Positions 25,481 through 33,961 of a DNA stretch of 64,000 nt are shown in pieces; positions within the stretch are counted from its first letter, which is position 1; each line of letters starts with the position of its first letter. The DNA is from CF-162 sp963667205 (GTDB lineage Bacteria > Chloroflexota > Dehalococcoidia > SM23-28-2 > RBG-16-64-32): NCBI GenBank assembly GCA_963667205.1, contig OY762959.1, forward strand, positions 496,001 to 560,000, in the 5' to 3' direction. A program made the position numbers and the translations under genes. The notes beneath the pieces are model-generated. The model worked only from the letters and a program-made list of their open reading frames with translations, ran no database searches and was not told the DNA's origin.

Positions 25481-26388
25481 CAGTCGCGCTTCGCGAGGTA
25501 GGTAGCGAGGCCTTCGCGGAGGGGAGTCGGGGTGATGCCGAGCTTGTCGGAGATGTCGGCCGGGTCGCCGAGGGCGTTCATCGTGATGAAGTCGACGGCG
25601 GCCGGAGTGAGGGGCCGGCCCGGAGCGAACTGCAGCACGGACGCCAGCGCCTTCATCAGGAGCTTCGGGGCGGGCAAGAGCAGGCGACGCCGGCCGGCGA
25701 CTTCAAGCGCAATGCGCACGATCCGGGACATTGTGAGCACGTCCGGGCCGCCAATCTCGAACGTCTGGTTGGCGGCGGCCGGGTTGCCCAGGGACTCCGC
25801 AGCGGCGCGGCCGACGTCGTCGATGAAGACAGGCTGCATCTGCTGCTTTCCGGGAGCGCCGATGAGGGGGACGAAGGGCTGGAAGCGGGACATGGCGAGG
25901 AAGCGGTTGAGAGCGCTGTCTTCCGGGCCGTAAACCCACGGCGGACGGAGGATGGTGTAGCTGAGACCGCTGGCGCGCACGGCTTGCTCGGCGCGCCACT
26001 TGGCGCGGAACCAGTGGTAGCCCTCGGGGGCGGCACCGGCGGCGCTGAGGTAGACGTACTGCTTCGCACCGGCGGCCTTCGCGGCGGCGACGAGGTTCTC
26101 GGTGCCGCGGGCGTCGACCTCCTCGAAGGTTTGGCCCTTCTTCGGGTTTTCGATCGGCGAGTTGGGCAACTGCTGAGTGCCGATGACGGCATTGACGCCG
26201 GCCATCGCCCCTTCCAGCGAAGCGGGGTCACGGACATCGCCCTCCCGGTACTCGACCTCGAGGCCGGGAAAGCGACCGGCGGAGCGGGCGGCGTCGCGGG
26301 TGAGGACGGCGAGCGACCGGCCGCGGCGGGCGAGCTCGCGGACGATGCCGCCGCCGACGAATCCGGTACCGCCTGCTACGAGGATCAT
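25480..26388 (-). CDS. NAD(P)-binding atypical SDR (NDUFA9/complex I subunit-like)
   Basis: Starting at ATG 26388 (MILVAGGTGFVGGGIVRELA), the N-terminus has the extended-SDR GxxGxxG motif. ASLEGAMAGVNAVIGTQQLP and YVYLSAAGAAPEGYHWFRAK follow; the YxxxK-like site is modified. ILRPPWVYGPEDSALNRFLA and FIDDVGRAAAESLGNPAA complete the NDUFA9-type pattern. The open frame reaches further upstream to 27213, but that part has no homology and crosses the convergent RF-like gene. Co-transcribed with the SRPBCC gene. Confidence 0.88.
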   Translation of the reverse strand: MILVAGGTGFVGGGIVRELARRGRSLAVLTRDAARSAGRFPGLEVEYREGDVRDPASLEGAMAGVNAVIGTQQLPNSPIENPKKGQTFEEVDARGTENLVAAAKAAGAKQYVYLSAAGAAPEGYHWFRAKWRAEQAVRASGLSYTILRPPWVYGPEDSALNRFLAMSRFQPFVPLIGAPGKQQMQPVFIDDVGRAAAESLGNPAAANQTFEIGGPDVLTMSRIVRIALEVAGRRRLLLPAPKLLMKALASVLQFAPGRPLTPAAVDFITMNALGDPADISDKLGITPTPLREGLATYLAKRD

Positions 26389-26424
26389 GACCTCGCCCGT
26401 ATTGTCGCATGCCATACTGGTGAC

Positions 26425-26937
26425 ATGCCGCAGGAGACGCTGAAAGCGGCGGACGCCGCGACGCGAAACGGCTGGCTGAGGCTGGACGACGCCGGTCTGC
26501 TGGCCCAGTGCGAGGAGCACGGCTACCGGTCGAGCGGGCCGGGCGGACAGCGCCGGAATAAGGTGGAGACGGCAGCGCGCGTGAAGCACCAACCGACCGG
26601 CCTTGAAGCGCACGCAGCCGAGACTCGAATACGCCAGGACAACCGCCGTCGCGCGCTGCGGCGTCTGCGGGTGCGAATCGCGATCGAAGTGAGATCGCCG
26701 TTTCAGGAGCCGCCGGAGCTGGCGAAGTACCGTCGCGAGAAGCGGCTCTCGATCAACGCCCGCAACCCTGCGTATCCGGTCGTGCTGGCGGCGTTGCTGG
26801 ACGCGCTGGCCGAGGCTGAGGGCAGCTACGCGGGCGCCGCAAAGAAGGTGGGCACGACGACAAGCCAGCTCTTGAAGTTTCTGCAGGCGGACCGGGAGGT
26901 CTGGCGAGCGGTGTCGGAAGGGCGCCCGGCGAAGTAA
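26425..26937 (+). CDS. Peptide chain release factor-like protein (RF-1 domain, GGQ)
   Basis: The GGQ peptidyl-tRNA hydrolysis motif is in YRSSGPGGQRRNKVETAARV (~32-51), preceded by LRLDDAGLLAQCEEHG. The codon-recognition domains of RF1/RF2 are absent. At 170 aa it is longer than ArfB and has a C-terminal helical part (NPAYPVVLAALLDALAEAEG...AAKKVGTTTSQLLKFL) found in the 'RF-like' protein group. It may rescue stalled ribosomes or release unusual peptidyl-tRNAs. It is transcribed divergently from the NDUFA9-like gene, 36 nt apart. Confidence 0.85.
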   Translation: MPQETLKAADAATRNGWLRLDDAGLLAQCEEHGYRSSGPGGQRRNKVETAARVKHQPTGLEAHAAETRIRQDNRRRALRRLRVRIAIEVRSPFQEPPELAKYRREKRLSINARNPAYPVVLAALLDALAEAEGSYAGAAKKVGTTTSQLLKFLQADREVWRAVSEGRPAK

Positions 26938-27058
26938 TGTGACAAGCGCCTCATCTTCTGGCAGGATGGAAAGAACAGAAGGCGTCCGGACGAGAGCCGC
27001 CCGGGCGAAAAAATCGCCCAGCACGCCGGGACACGCGACCGGCGCAGGAGGTAGCCCG

Positions 27059-27304
27059 ATGCGAATTAGTGGAGTTGTTCTTGGAGTGGCCGTTGGCGCC
27101 ACGCTGATGTACCTTTTCGACCCCCGCCAGGGCGTGGAGCGCCGCGAGGTCTGGGGCCAGCGTGTGCGTAAGAGCCGCGACCAGGCCCAGAGCGCGGTCG
27201 AGACCGGCCGCACACGCGTGCACGACTACCGCCACCGCCACGACGAGGACGCTGACGCAGCCGTCTCGTCGATGGCGTCCAACGGCGAAACCGCCGACGA
27301 CTAG
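27059..27304 (+). CDS. Small YtxH-like membrane-anchored protein
   Basis: AGGAGG lies 7 nt before ATG 27059. The 81-residue product has one N-terminal TM helix (ISGVVLGVAVGATLMYLF) followed by DPRQGVERREVWGQRVRKSR. This 'YLFDP.RG.RRR' pattern is typical of small YtxH-like envelope proteins. A charged soluble tail follows. Function unknown. Confidence 0.75.
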   Translation: MRISGVVLGVAVGATLMYLFDPRQGVERREVWGQRVRKSRDQAQSAVETGRTRVHDYRHRHDEDADAAVSSMASNGETADD

Positions 27305-27314
27305 CGCCACGAAG

Positions 27315-27596
27315 CTAGTGGCCGCGGGCGAGCATCCAGCGCGTGTCCAGCGCCGGTCCGTGCCCGGACCAGGTCTCGAACTCGGCAACTAGGACGTGTT
27401 CGCCGTCCGCCAGGCGCTCGCGGAGTCGGTCGCGGATCACAGCCGCTGTCTCGGCCGAGTGGACTACCGTGGTGTCGTCACCGAGCGCCCGCAGCTCGTC
27501 CTCCTGCACGGTTTCGAGCAGAGCGTCGCGCACGAGCGAGCAGAGGTTGCGGCGGTCTGACCAGGCGACGACGAGCTTGAGGGTCGCGTCGCTCAT
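27315..27596 (-). CDS. Conserved-looking 93-aa protein of unknown function
   Basis: The sequence opens SDATLKLVVAWSDRRNLCSL and contains LGDDTTVVHSAETAAVIRDR, DGEHVLVAEFETWSGHGP and DTRWMLARGH. No family is recognised. The alternating strand/helix pattern suggests a small alpha/beta domain. The ATG overlaps the stop of the dienelactone hydrolase gene by 4 nt (ATGA), which supports expression from the same operon. Confidence 0.65.
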   Translation of the reverse strand: MSDATLKLVVAWSDRRNLCSLVRDALLETVQEDELRALGDDTTVVHSAETAAVIRDRLRERLADGEHVLVAEFETWSGHGPALDTRWMLARGH

Positions 27597-28300
27597 GCCC
27601 GGAGGTAGCGGCTGAACCAGTCAAGACTGCGCTTCCAGGCGTCGCGGGAGGCCTCTTCGCGGTAGCTGGGACGGCTCGCGTTCATGAAGGCGTGGCCAGC
27701 GCCGGCGTAGCTGTGGAACTCGTGCTCGACACCGAGGCGCGTCATCTCGGCGTCCTCGCTCGCGACGTCGTCGGGGCTCGGGCTGCCGTCGTCAGCGCCG
27801 AAGAGGCCGAGGACGGGGCAGGAGATATCGCCGGTGAGGTCGAAAGGCGCCGGCCCGTCGCCCCAGGCCCGCGAGACGCTGCCGCCCCAACAATCGACGG
27901 CGGTTCTGAAGGCGTCGCTCCTGGCGGCCATCATGTAGGTGACGCGACCGCCCATGCAGTAGCCAGTGATGCCGAGACGGTCGCCGTCGACCTCCGGCAG
28001 CGAGCGGGCGTGCTCGACGGCGGCGTTGACGTCGGCGGCGACGGTGTCGTCTCGCAGACGGCCCATGCGGGTCATCGGGTCGTCGGCGGAGCCGGGCGCC
28101 TCGCGGTGATAGAGGTCGGGCGAGACGGCGGCGAAGCCCTCGGCGGCGAAGCGGTCACACATGCCGCGGACGAAGTCGTCGACGCCGCCGGCGTGCTGGA
28201 CGACGATTACGCCCGGAAACGGCCCGTCGCCGTAGGGCGGGCTGACGTAGACGCGCATATCGGCGCCGTCAACGGATACGGTGTCCCAGCGAGCGGGCAT
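27593..28300 (-). CDS. Dienelactone hydrolase family protein
   Basis: This is an alpha/beta hydrolase of 235 aa with the DLH-type Cys nucleophile in GITGYCMGGRVTYM (~113), Asp in LFGADDGSPSP (~165) and His in YAGAGHAFMN (~200). The N-terminus (VSVDGADMRVYVSPPYGDGP) and FPGVIVVQHAGGVDDFVR match the family. It would hydrolyse dienelactone or a related ester/lactone. A 93-aa gene follows with a 4-nt overlap. Confidence 0.93.
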   Translation of the reverse strand: MPARWDTVSVDGADMRVYVSPPYGDGPFPGVIVVQHAGGVDDFVRGMCDRFAAEGFAAVSPDLYHREAPGSADDPMTRMGRLRDDTVAADVNAAVEHARSLPEVDGDRLGITGYCMGGRVTYMMAARSDAFRTAVDCWGGSVSRAWGDGPAPFDLTGDISCPVLGLFGADDGSPSPDDVASEDAEMTRLGVEHEFHSYAGAGHAFMNASRPSYREEASRDAWKRSLDWFSRYLRA

Positions 28301-28334
28301 CGGGTACCTCCTTCGGTTGCCGGTACAGAATAAC

Positions 28335-28922
28335 TCAGTCGGCGATGCGGGCCTTGGCGAAGTAGGCGAGCGCGAGGCGCACCTTCTCCTCGAGCGCGGC
28401 GTCCGCGGGGAGGTCGGCCCGGGCGACGGCGTCGATCGCCTCCGCCTGAGAGTAGCCGAGGGCCATCAGCGCGCCGACGATCTCCTCCGACTCGACGCCG
28501 GGCGTCGTCGCCGGCGCGGCGGCGGAGATCATCTTGTCCTTGAGTTCGACGACGACTCGGGCCGCGAGCTTCTGGCCGACGCCGGGAGCGCGGGCCAGCG
28601 AGGCGGCGTTGCCGGAGGCGATGGCGAACGAGAGCTCGTCGGCGTCCATCACCGAAAGCAGCGCCAGGCCGACCTTGGGGCCGACGCCGGAGACGGAGGT
28701 CAGCGTCTGGAAGAGGCGGCCTTCGTGCGCGTCGAGGAAGCCGTAGAGAGTCATCGAGTCCTCGCGAACGACGAGGTGGGTGTGCAACGTGACGTCGGCG
28801 CCGACGACCGCGGCCGTGATGACGCTGACCGGAGCATGGACGAGGTAACCAACGCCGCCGACGTCGATGATCAGGGTGTTCGCAGTACGGTCGAGGACGG
28901 TGCCGCTGAGGCGCGCGATCAT
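28335..28922 (-). CDS. ruvA: Holliday junction branch migration protein RuvA
   Basis: Starts MIARLSGTVLDRTANTLIID, the RuvA OB-fold. LYGFLDAHEGRLFQTLTSVS and GPKVGLALLSVMD form the first HhH motif, and APGVGQKLAARVVVELKDKM the second. The C-terminal domain III (EEIVGALMALGYSQAEAIDA) is present; its family role is to contact RuvB. Length 195 aa is normal. The ATG overlaps the ruvC stop (ATGA). No ruvB is in the window, so the cluster is yebC-ruvC-ruvA only. Confidence 0.96.
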   Translation of the reverse strand: MIARLSGTVLDRTANTLIIDVGGVGYLVHAPVSVITAAVVGADVTLHTHLVVREDSMTLYGFLDAHEGRLFQTLTSVSGVGPKVGLALLSVMDADELSFAIASGNAASLARAPGVGQKLAARVVVELKDKMISAAAPATTPGVESEEIVGALMALGYSQAEAIDAVARADLPADAALEEKVRLALAYFAKARIAD

Positions 28923-29479
28923 GGGCGGGACCTGCGGCGGGCCAGCGCCGGAGCCGGCGCAGAACCAGCGGACGAAGCCGCGATGAGGGCGTCCGCCCCG
29001 CGCTTGAGGGCGTGAGTGACGGCGACGGCGAGGGCGTCGGCGGCGTCTGACGGCTCGGGTGGCTCAGCGAGGCCGAGGAGCGCCTGCACCATCAACGCGA
29101 CCTGCTCTTTGGAGCCTCGGCCGTAGGAGGTTACGAACTGCTTGACCTCGGCCGGCTTGTAGAGAGCCACGGGCAGGCCGGAGCGGGCGGCGGAGAGGGT
29201 GGCGGCGGCGCGCGCTTCGCCGATAGCGACGGCGGCACGCGTGTGGCCGATGATGAAGTCTTCGATCGCGACTTCGTTCGGCCGGTATTGAGTGATTATG
29301 TCGAGTACGCCTTCGTGGATGCGCATGAGGCGCTCCGGGAGGGGCGCGGCCTTCGGTGGGTGGATGGCGCCGAAGCCGGCGGCCGTGTGAGATGAGCCCT
29401 CGGCGACGATGACGCCGTAGCCGGTGACGGTCAGTCCGGGGTCGATGCCGAGGATCGTGACTGGGCCAGGTGCGGGCAC
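28919..29479 (-). CDS. ruvC: Crossover junction endodeoxyribonuclease RuvC
   Basis: The first catalytic Asp is in TILGIDPGLTVTGYGVI, followed by Glu in PNEVAIEDFIIGHT and the Asp pair in PEPSDAADALAVAVTHAL. These are the four-acid set of RuvC. GTG 29479 (VPAPGPVTILG) is the nearest usable start; the frame extends upstream through yebC without homology. The GTG lies 4 nt after the yebC stop. The C-terminal 25 residues are an Ala/Arg-rich tail not usual for RuvC. Resolves Holliday junctions with RuvA. Confidence 0.95.
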   Translation of the reverse strand: MPAPGPVTILGIDPGLTVTGYGVIVAEGSSHTAAGFGAIHPPKAAPLPERLMRIHEGVLDIITQYRPNEVAIEDFIIGHTRAAVAIGEARAAATLSAARSGLPVALYKPAEVKQFVTSYGRGSKEQVALMVQALLGLAEPPEPSDAADALAVAVTHALKRGADALIAASSAGSAPAPALARRRSRP

Positions 29480-29483
29480 AGGC

Positions 29484-30236
29484 TCAGGCCGCCGCGTACT
29501 CCAGGAGCGCGGCCTCCGGGAAGTCAGCGTTGGAGTAGACCTTCTGCACGTCGTCGAGGTCTTCGATTGAGTCGAGGAGCCGCAGAGCCTGCCTGGCGGT
29601 TGATTCGTCGAGCGGGACCATGTTCTTGGGGAGCATCGAGAGCTCAGCGCTGGCGATCTTGAAGCCGCCTTCCGTGAGCGTACTGCGCACCTCCGCCAGC
29701 TCGGTTGGAGCGGTGTGGACTTCGATGATCTTGCCCTCCACCTGCACGTCGTCCGCGCCGGCATCGATGGCGACGAGAGCGAGCTCCTCCGGATCGGCCT
29801 CTTCGGCGTCGAGGGTGATCAGGCCTTTGCTCTCGAACTGCCAGGCGACGGACCCGGACTCACCGAGGTTGCCCCCGCCGCGTGTGAGGGTCGTGCGGAG
29901 GTCGGAGACGGAGCGGTTGCGATTGTCGGTGACGACTTCGACGAGGATGGCGACACCGCCGGGGCCGTAGCCCTCGAAGGTGATCTCCTGGAGGTTGGCG
30001 CCGTCGCCACTGCCGGCGCCGCGCTCGACCGCGCGCTTGATCGTGCCGGCGGGCATATTGCCTTCCTTCGCCTTCTCGATGGCGAGGCGAAGGCGCGCGT
30101 TCATCGCCGGGTCGCCACCGCCTTCGCGGGCAGCGACGGAGACCTCGCGGGAGAGCTTCGTAAAGAGCTGGCCGCGCTTAGCGTCAGAAGCACCCTTTGC
30201 GCGCTTGATCGTGGACCAGTGAGAGTGTCCGCCCAT
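29484..30236 (-). CDS. YebC/PmpR-family protein
   Basis: The N-terminal signature GGHSHWSTIKRAKGASDAKR and FTKLSREVSVAAREGGGDPA are diagnostic. The middle has ITFEGYGPGGVAILVEVVTD and RNRSVSDLRTTLTRGGGNLG. The C-terminus is LLDSIEDLDDVQKVYSNAD. Length 250 aa is normal. YebC proteins act as DNA-binding regulators and, in newer work, in translation of difficult sequences. The gene leads the ruvC-ruvA operon, a common arrangement. Confidence 0.96.
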   Translation of the reverse strand: MGGHSHWSTIKRAKGASDAKRGQLFTKLSREVSVAAREGGGDPAMNARLRLAIEKAKEGNMPAGTIKRAVERGAGSGDGANLQEITFEGYGPGGVAILVEVVTDNRNRSVSDLRTTLTRGGGNLGESGSVAWQFESKGLITLDAEEADPEELALVAIDAGADDVQVEGKIIEVHTAPTELAEVRSTLTEGGFKIASAELSMLPKNMVPLDESTARQALRLLDSIEDLDDVQKVYSNADFPEAALLEYAAA

Positions 30237-30272
30237 GCGTTCGGAATTGTACCGCGCCGAGCGGGTCTCGGG

Positions 30273-30789
30273 TCAAGGTTTGGGCGGCGCTGCGGGCTCC
30301 CGTGTGAGGACGAAGATCTGGATTTCGCGGTCGGTGTAGGTCTGGTACTTGCCGTAGCCTTCGTAGAACTGGACGAGGTCGGCCCAGAGACGCTCGCGCT
30401 CTTCGCCCTGGGCGACGCCCGCGGTGTACCGGCCGCTGAGCTTCCTGGCCCAGAACGCGGACGCGCGGGTTCGCCTTCACGTTGTGATTCCAGGAGGGGT
30501 GGCTGCTGCTGCTGCCGTAAGAGGCGACGACGACGATGTTGTCGCCGTCGCGCATGTAGAGGAGGGGCGTGCGGCGTTTCTTGCCGGAATTCGCGCCAAC
30601 GGCCTCCATCACCAGCACCGGCTCGCCAACGCCAGTCGAGAGGCGGCCGTTGGTGAGAGGGATGAGGCGGCGGTCGATCGGCGAGGCGAGCTTCATGTAG
30701 ACCTGGACGATCCGCCGACCGCTCAGCGCCGATACGATGGGCTTGAGGAAGAACGGGGTTCGGCGCTCGTCTCGTGTCTTCTTGGCCAT
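30273..30789 (-). pseudogene. Deazaflavin (F420)-dependent nitroreductase-like protein, one frameshift
   Basis: The first frame gives GEPVLVMEAVGANSGKKRRT, PLLYMRDGDNIVVVASYGSS and SHPSWNHNVKANPRVRVLGQ, the core of the Ddn-like nitroreductase/deazaflavin-binding family. One extra base near 30444 shifts the frame. The continuation is KLSGRYTAGVAQGEERERLW and YGKYQTYTDREIQIFVLTRE to TGA at 30273. Re-joined it is ~171 aa, full length. The shifted frame instead runs on to 30184 into yebC. Use of F420 is known for the family, not shown here. Confidence 0.85.
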
Positions 30790-30818
30790 TGCGCCGGCAT
30801 TATGGCACAGGAGCGACG

Positions 30819-31298
30819 ATGGAGAGCACGACGATCCAGTTCGGAGACGACGAGCGGCAGTTCCTCTACCGTACGGCGGCGGTAGCGCTGAACGGCGACC
30901 TCGTGCTGCTGCAGCGCATCGGCGAGGCCAAGTTCTGGTGCCTGCCGGGCGGTCGCATGGAGATGGGCGAGACGGCGGAGGCGGGCCTGAAGCGCGAGCT
31001 GCGTGAGGAGACGGGCCTGAACGCGGACGTCGGGCGGCTGCTGTGGGTGATCGAGAACTTCTACGGACAGGGAACCGTGCGTCTGCACGAGATCGGGCTG
31101 TATTTCCTCGTCCGCTTCGACCCGACGTCGGCGGCGTACAAGCAGGAGTGGACGGGACAGGAGGAGGACGGGACGGAGCTGACGTTCCGCTGGTGGCCGG
31201 TGGCCGACCTCGTGCGGGTGAACCTGTTGCCGGAGATGTTGCGACGCGCTTTGCGCACGACCCCGAACGCGCCCGAGTACCACATCGTGGTGGATTAG
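30819..31298 (+). CDS. Nudix hydrolase
   Basis: AGGAG lies before ATG 30819; the frame is open further upstream but without homology. The Nudix box is complete: GGRMEMGETAEAGLKRELRE followed by ETGL (G-x5-E-x7-REUxEExGU), residues ~49-72. LVLLQRIGEAKFWCLPGGRM precedes it, and LTFRWWPVADLVRVNLLPEM ends the domain. It would hydrolyse a nucleoside diphosphate-linked substrate; specificity is not evident. It is convergent with panC, whose stop is 8 nt away. Confidence 0.92.
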   Translation: MESTTIQFGDDERQFLYRTAAVALNGDLVLLQRIGEAKFWCLPGGRMEMGETAEAGLKRELREETGLNADVGRLLWVIENFYGQGTVRLHEIGLYFLVRFDPTSAAYKQEWTGQEEDGTELTFRWWPVADLVRVNLLPEMLRRALRTTPNAPEYHIVVD

Positions 31299-31305
31299 GG
31301 CTCCC

Positions 31306-32139
31306 CTAGGCGAGGCGCGCGTTGTCGATGAGGCGGGTGGCGCAGACACGGGCGGCGAGGAGGAGCAGCGCCGGGCGGTCGATCGTCTCCAGCTCCTCGA
31401 GCGTGTTTTCGTCGGCGACGCTGACGTAATCGATTTCGACGCCGGGGACATCGAGCGTGCGGCAGGCCCGTTCCCGGACGGTGGTAGCATTGCGATCGCC
31501 CGAACGGACCTGCGCCTCAGCTTCGGCGAGGGCGCGGGAGAGCGAGAGGGCGCGGGCGTGGTCGTCCGGCGTGAGGAAGACGTTACGCGAGGACATGGCG
31601 AGGCCGTCGGGCTCGCGGACGATGGGCAGGCCGATGACATCGACGGGCAGGGCGAGATCGCCGGTCATTCGGCGGATTACGCGGAGCTGCTGGGCGTCTT
31701 TCTCGCCGAAGTAGGCACGATCGGGGCGGACGATGCGGAAGAGGCGGGCGACGACGGTGGTGACACCGCGGAAGTGGCCGGGTCGGTGCTCCCCTTCGAG
31801 GCGCTCGGCGATCGGACCGCTGACCTCGACCCAATCGTCGAACCCGGGCGGGTAGATCTCCTCGGGCGGCGGCATGAAGACGAAGTCTACGCCTTCGTCG
31901 CGGAGGAGGGCGAGATCGCGCTCTTCGTCGCGGGGGTAGCGGTCGAGGTCTTCGCCAGGGCCGAACTGCGCGGGGTTGACGAAGATGCTGACGACGACGG
32001 TGTCGCATCCAGAGCGGGCAGGGCGGACGAGGGACAGATGGCCCTCGTGCAGGAAGCCCATCGTGGGCACGAGGCCGACTGTGCCAGCGGCGGCATCGCG
32101 TGCGGCGTTAATTTCGGCGACTGTGGTGATCGTGCGCAT
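31306..32139 (-). CDS. panC: Pantoate-beta-alanine ligase
   Basis: From ATG 32139 the protein is 277 aa. LVPTMGFLHEGHLSLVRPAR has the HxGH-type ATP site (Met-Gly-x-LHEGH), followed by SIFVNPAQFGPGEDLDRYPR and HFRGVTTVVARLFRIVRPDR. YFGEKDAQQLRVIRRM and GLAMSSRNVFL complete the family's signature blocks. It joins pantoate and beta-alanine to pantothenate using ATP. Last gene of the panD-SDR-panB-panC operon. Confidence 0.95.
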   Translation of the reverse strand: MRTITTVAEINAARDAAAGTVGLVPTMGFLHEGHLSLVRPARSGCDTVVVSIFVNPAQFGPGEDLDRYPRDEERDLALLRDEGVDFVFMPPPEEIYPPGFDDWVEVSGPIAERLEGEHRPGHFRGVTTVVARLFRIVRPDRAYFGEKDAQQLRVIRRMTGDLALPVDVIGLPIVREPDGLAMSSRNVFLTPDDHARALSLSRALAEAEAQVRSGDRNATTVRERACRTLDVPGVEIDYVSVADENTLEELETIDRPALLLLAARVCATRLIDNARLA

Positions 32140-32156
32140 GGGGTCAGTGTATGGAG

Positions 32157-32183
32157 CGGCCCCGCCGGGGTAGCGGGGCCGCG
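32157..32183. terminator. GC-rich hairpin between panB and panC
   Basis: GCGGCCCCGC and GCGGGGCCGC form a perfect 10-bp stem around a 7-nt loop in the 70-nt gap between panB and panC. No T run follows on either strand. It may slow transcription, protect an mRNA end or set the panB/panC ratio. Confidence 0.5.
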
Positions 32184-32209
32184 AGCCAAAGGGAGCGGGT
32201 GTTGACGTG

Positions 32210-33058
32210 TTAGCGGGCCTTTGTGCCCTCCGTCGGCTCGGCCTCGGCAGGCTTCTTGAGGAAGGACTCCTTCTCCGTGGGGAAGGCCCCTTCGCGGACG
32301 TCGGCGGCGTAGACCTTGAGCGCGTCGACGATCGTGGGGCCGAGGTCGGCGTAGCGCTTCGCATGTTTCGGTACGAAGTCGCTGAAGAGGCCGAGGAGGT
32401 CGTGCCAGACCTGCACCTGGCCATCGCAGGCCCAGCCGGCGCCGATGCCGATGGTCGGGACGCTGAGCTTCTCGGTGATGATCTCGGCGACGCGGACAGG
32501 CACCATCTCGAGGACGATGGCGTAGGCGCCGGCTTCCTGGAGCGCCATGGCGTCGTTGAGGATGCGGACGGCGGCGGCCGGCGTCTTGCCCTGCACCTTG
32601 TAGCCGCCGATCTGGTTGATCGACTGCGGCGTGAGGCCAAGGTGGCCCATGACCGGGATTCCGGACTGCGTGAGGTGGCGGACGGTGCCGGCGACGTGCG
32701 CGCCGCCTTCGAGCTTGACGGACTGAGCGCCGCCCTCTTTGAGGAGGCGCGCGGCGTTGCGGAGGGCGTCTTCGGGGCCGGCCTGGAAGCTTCCGAAGGG
32801 CATGTCGGCGACGACGTGCGTGCGCTCCGTGGCGCTGACGACGGGCTTCACGTGGTGCACCATCTCGTCCATCGTCACGGGAACGGTGGAGTCGTAGCCG
32901 AGGACGACGTTGCCAAGGCTATCGCCGACGAGGATGAGCGGGATGCGCGCCTCCTCGACGAGGCGCGCGGAAGGGTAGTCGTAGGCGGTGATCATGACGA
33001 TCTTCTCGCCTCGCTGCTTCATGACCTTGAGGTCTGTGATCGCGGTCCGTTTCTTCAT
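32210..33058 (-). CDS. panB: 3-methyl-2-oxobutanoate hydroxymethyltransferase
   Basis: AAGGAGG lies ~8 nt before ATG 33058. ITAYDYPSARLVEEARIPLI, VGDSLGNVVLGYDSTVPVTM and HVVADMPFGSFQAGPEDALR carry the metal-binding Asp residues. VKLEGGAHVAGTVRHLTQSG and MGHLGLTPQSINQIGGYKVQ complete the family. It makes ketopantoate from 2-oxoisovalerate and methylene-THF. Length 282 aa, slightly longer than usual because of a Lys/Glu-rich tail. Confidence 0.96.
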   Translation of the reverse strand: MKKRTAITDLKVMKQRGEKIVMITAYDYPSARLVEEARIPLILVGDSLGNVVLGYDSTVPVTMDEMVHHVKPVVSATERTHVVADMPFGSFQAGPEDALRNAARLLKEGGAQSVKLEGGAHVAGTVRHLTQSGIPVMGHLGLTPQSINQIGGYKVQGKTPAAAVRILNDAMALQEAGAYAIVLEMVPVRVAEIITEKLSVPTIGIGAGWACDGQVQVWHDLLGLFSDFVPKHAKRYADLGPTIVDALKVYAADVREGAFPTEKESFLKKPAEAEPTEGTKAR

Positions 33059-33133
33059 TTTGGTTGCCTCCTTGGTCGCCGTCCGGATGAGGGATCGACG
33101 CCCGAGCGACTGCCAGTCGCCCCTGCGGTTGTC

Positions 33134-33952
33134 TTACCAGGTGAGTCCCAGCTGTGCGCGCATCGCCTGCTCGAACTGCTCGAAGGTCATTGCCTTGAGT
33201 GCTGTTGCGACCATGTTCGAATCAGCGCCGACGGTGTAGCGGAACTTGTCGCCCGTCTCGATCGCTTCGACGATGGCGTCCGCGACGTCGGAGGGTTGCG
33301 AGCGGCCGGTCGTCTCACCGAGCTTTGCGGCCGCCTGCTCCCAGTCGCGGAGCATCTCTGTGTAGGGCGACTCCTGGCCGGCGGCGGCGCCGACAAGCCT
33401 GCGATTATCGCCGAACGGTGTTTCGACGCCGCCGGGCTCGATCAGGTGTACGCGGACGCCGAAGTGGCCGAGTTCCCACTTGAAGGTCTCACTGAGCGCC
33501 TCGAGGGCCCACTTGGAGGAGGCGTAGGCGCCGTTAAGCGGCGCGCCGACGCGGCCGGCGACGGAGGAGACGTTGACGATGACGCCGCTCTCCCGCGTGC
33601 GCATCCGGGGTGCGATGGCGGTCATGAGGCGGAAGGGGCCGTAGACGTTGGTCTCGAACTGGTCTTTGAGGTCGTCGACGATCATCTCTTCGAGCGGGCC
33701 CCAGACCTCGAAGCCGGCGTTGTTGACGAGGACGTCAACGTCACCGGCCTGGGCGAGAGCGGCGTCGACTGAGGCCTACTCGCGGACATCGAGTTCGAGG
33801 ACGGTCACATTGTCGGTTGAGGCGAGGTCGCCGGCCCTGGCTGCGCTGCGAACCGTGGCGAAGACGTTGTACCCCTTGGCGGCGAGCTGGGCAGCGGTGG
33901 CGTTGCCGATGCCTCCCTCGGAGCAGCCGGTGATCAGTACGGACTTGGGCAT
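33134..33952 (-). pseudogene. Short-chain dehydrogenase inside the pantothenate operon, in-frame TAG
   Basis: ATG 33952 opens PKSVLITGCSEGGIGNATAA, the Rossmann GxxxGIG motif. TAG at 33776-33778 interrupts the frame between LELDVRE and ASVDAALAQAGDVDVLVNNA. The same frame then carries on to the end: VNVSSVAGRVGAPLNGAYAS with YASSK (Tyr/Lys catalytic pair) and LIEPGGVETPF. At the TAG position SDRs usually have Asp, Glu, Pro or Gln ('DV.D.ASV'), so a CAG-to-TAG or GAG-to-TAG change explains it. Gene order puts it between panD and panB. No panE is in view, so a role as alternative ketopantoate reductase is conceivable but unproven. Confidence 0.85.
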
Positions 33953-33961
33953 GGGGCCTCC

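Noticed and set aside
26939..27058. Longer N-terminus for the YtxH-like gene
   Set aside because: The TM helix and AGGAGG ribosome site both point to ATG 27059.
32207..33772. Long plus-strand open frame (521 codons) opposite panB and the SDR
   Set aside because: Low-complexity Asp/Gly/Glu/Val sequence, antisense to panB with complete motifs.
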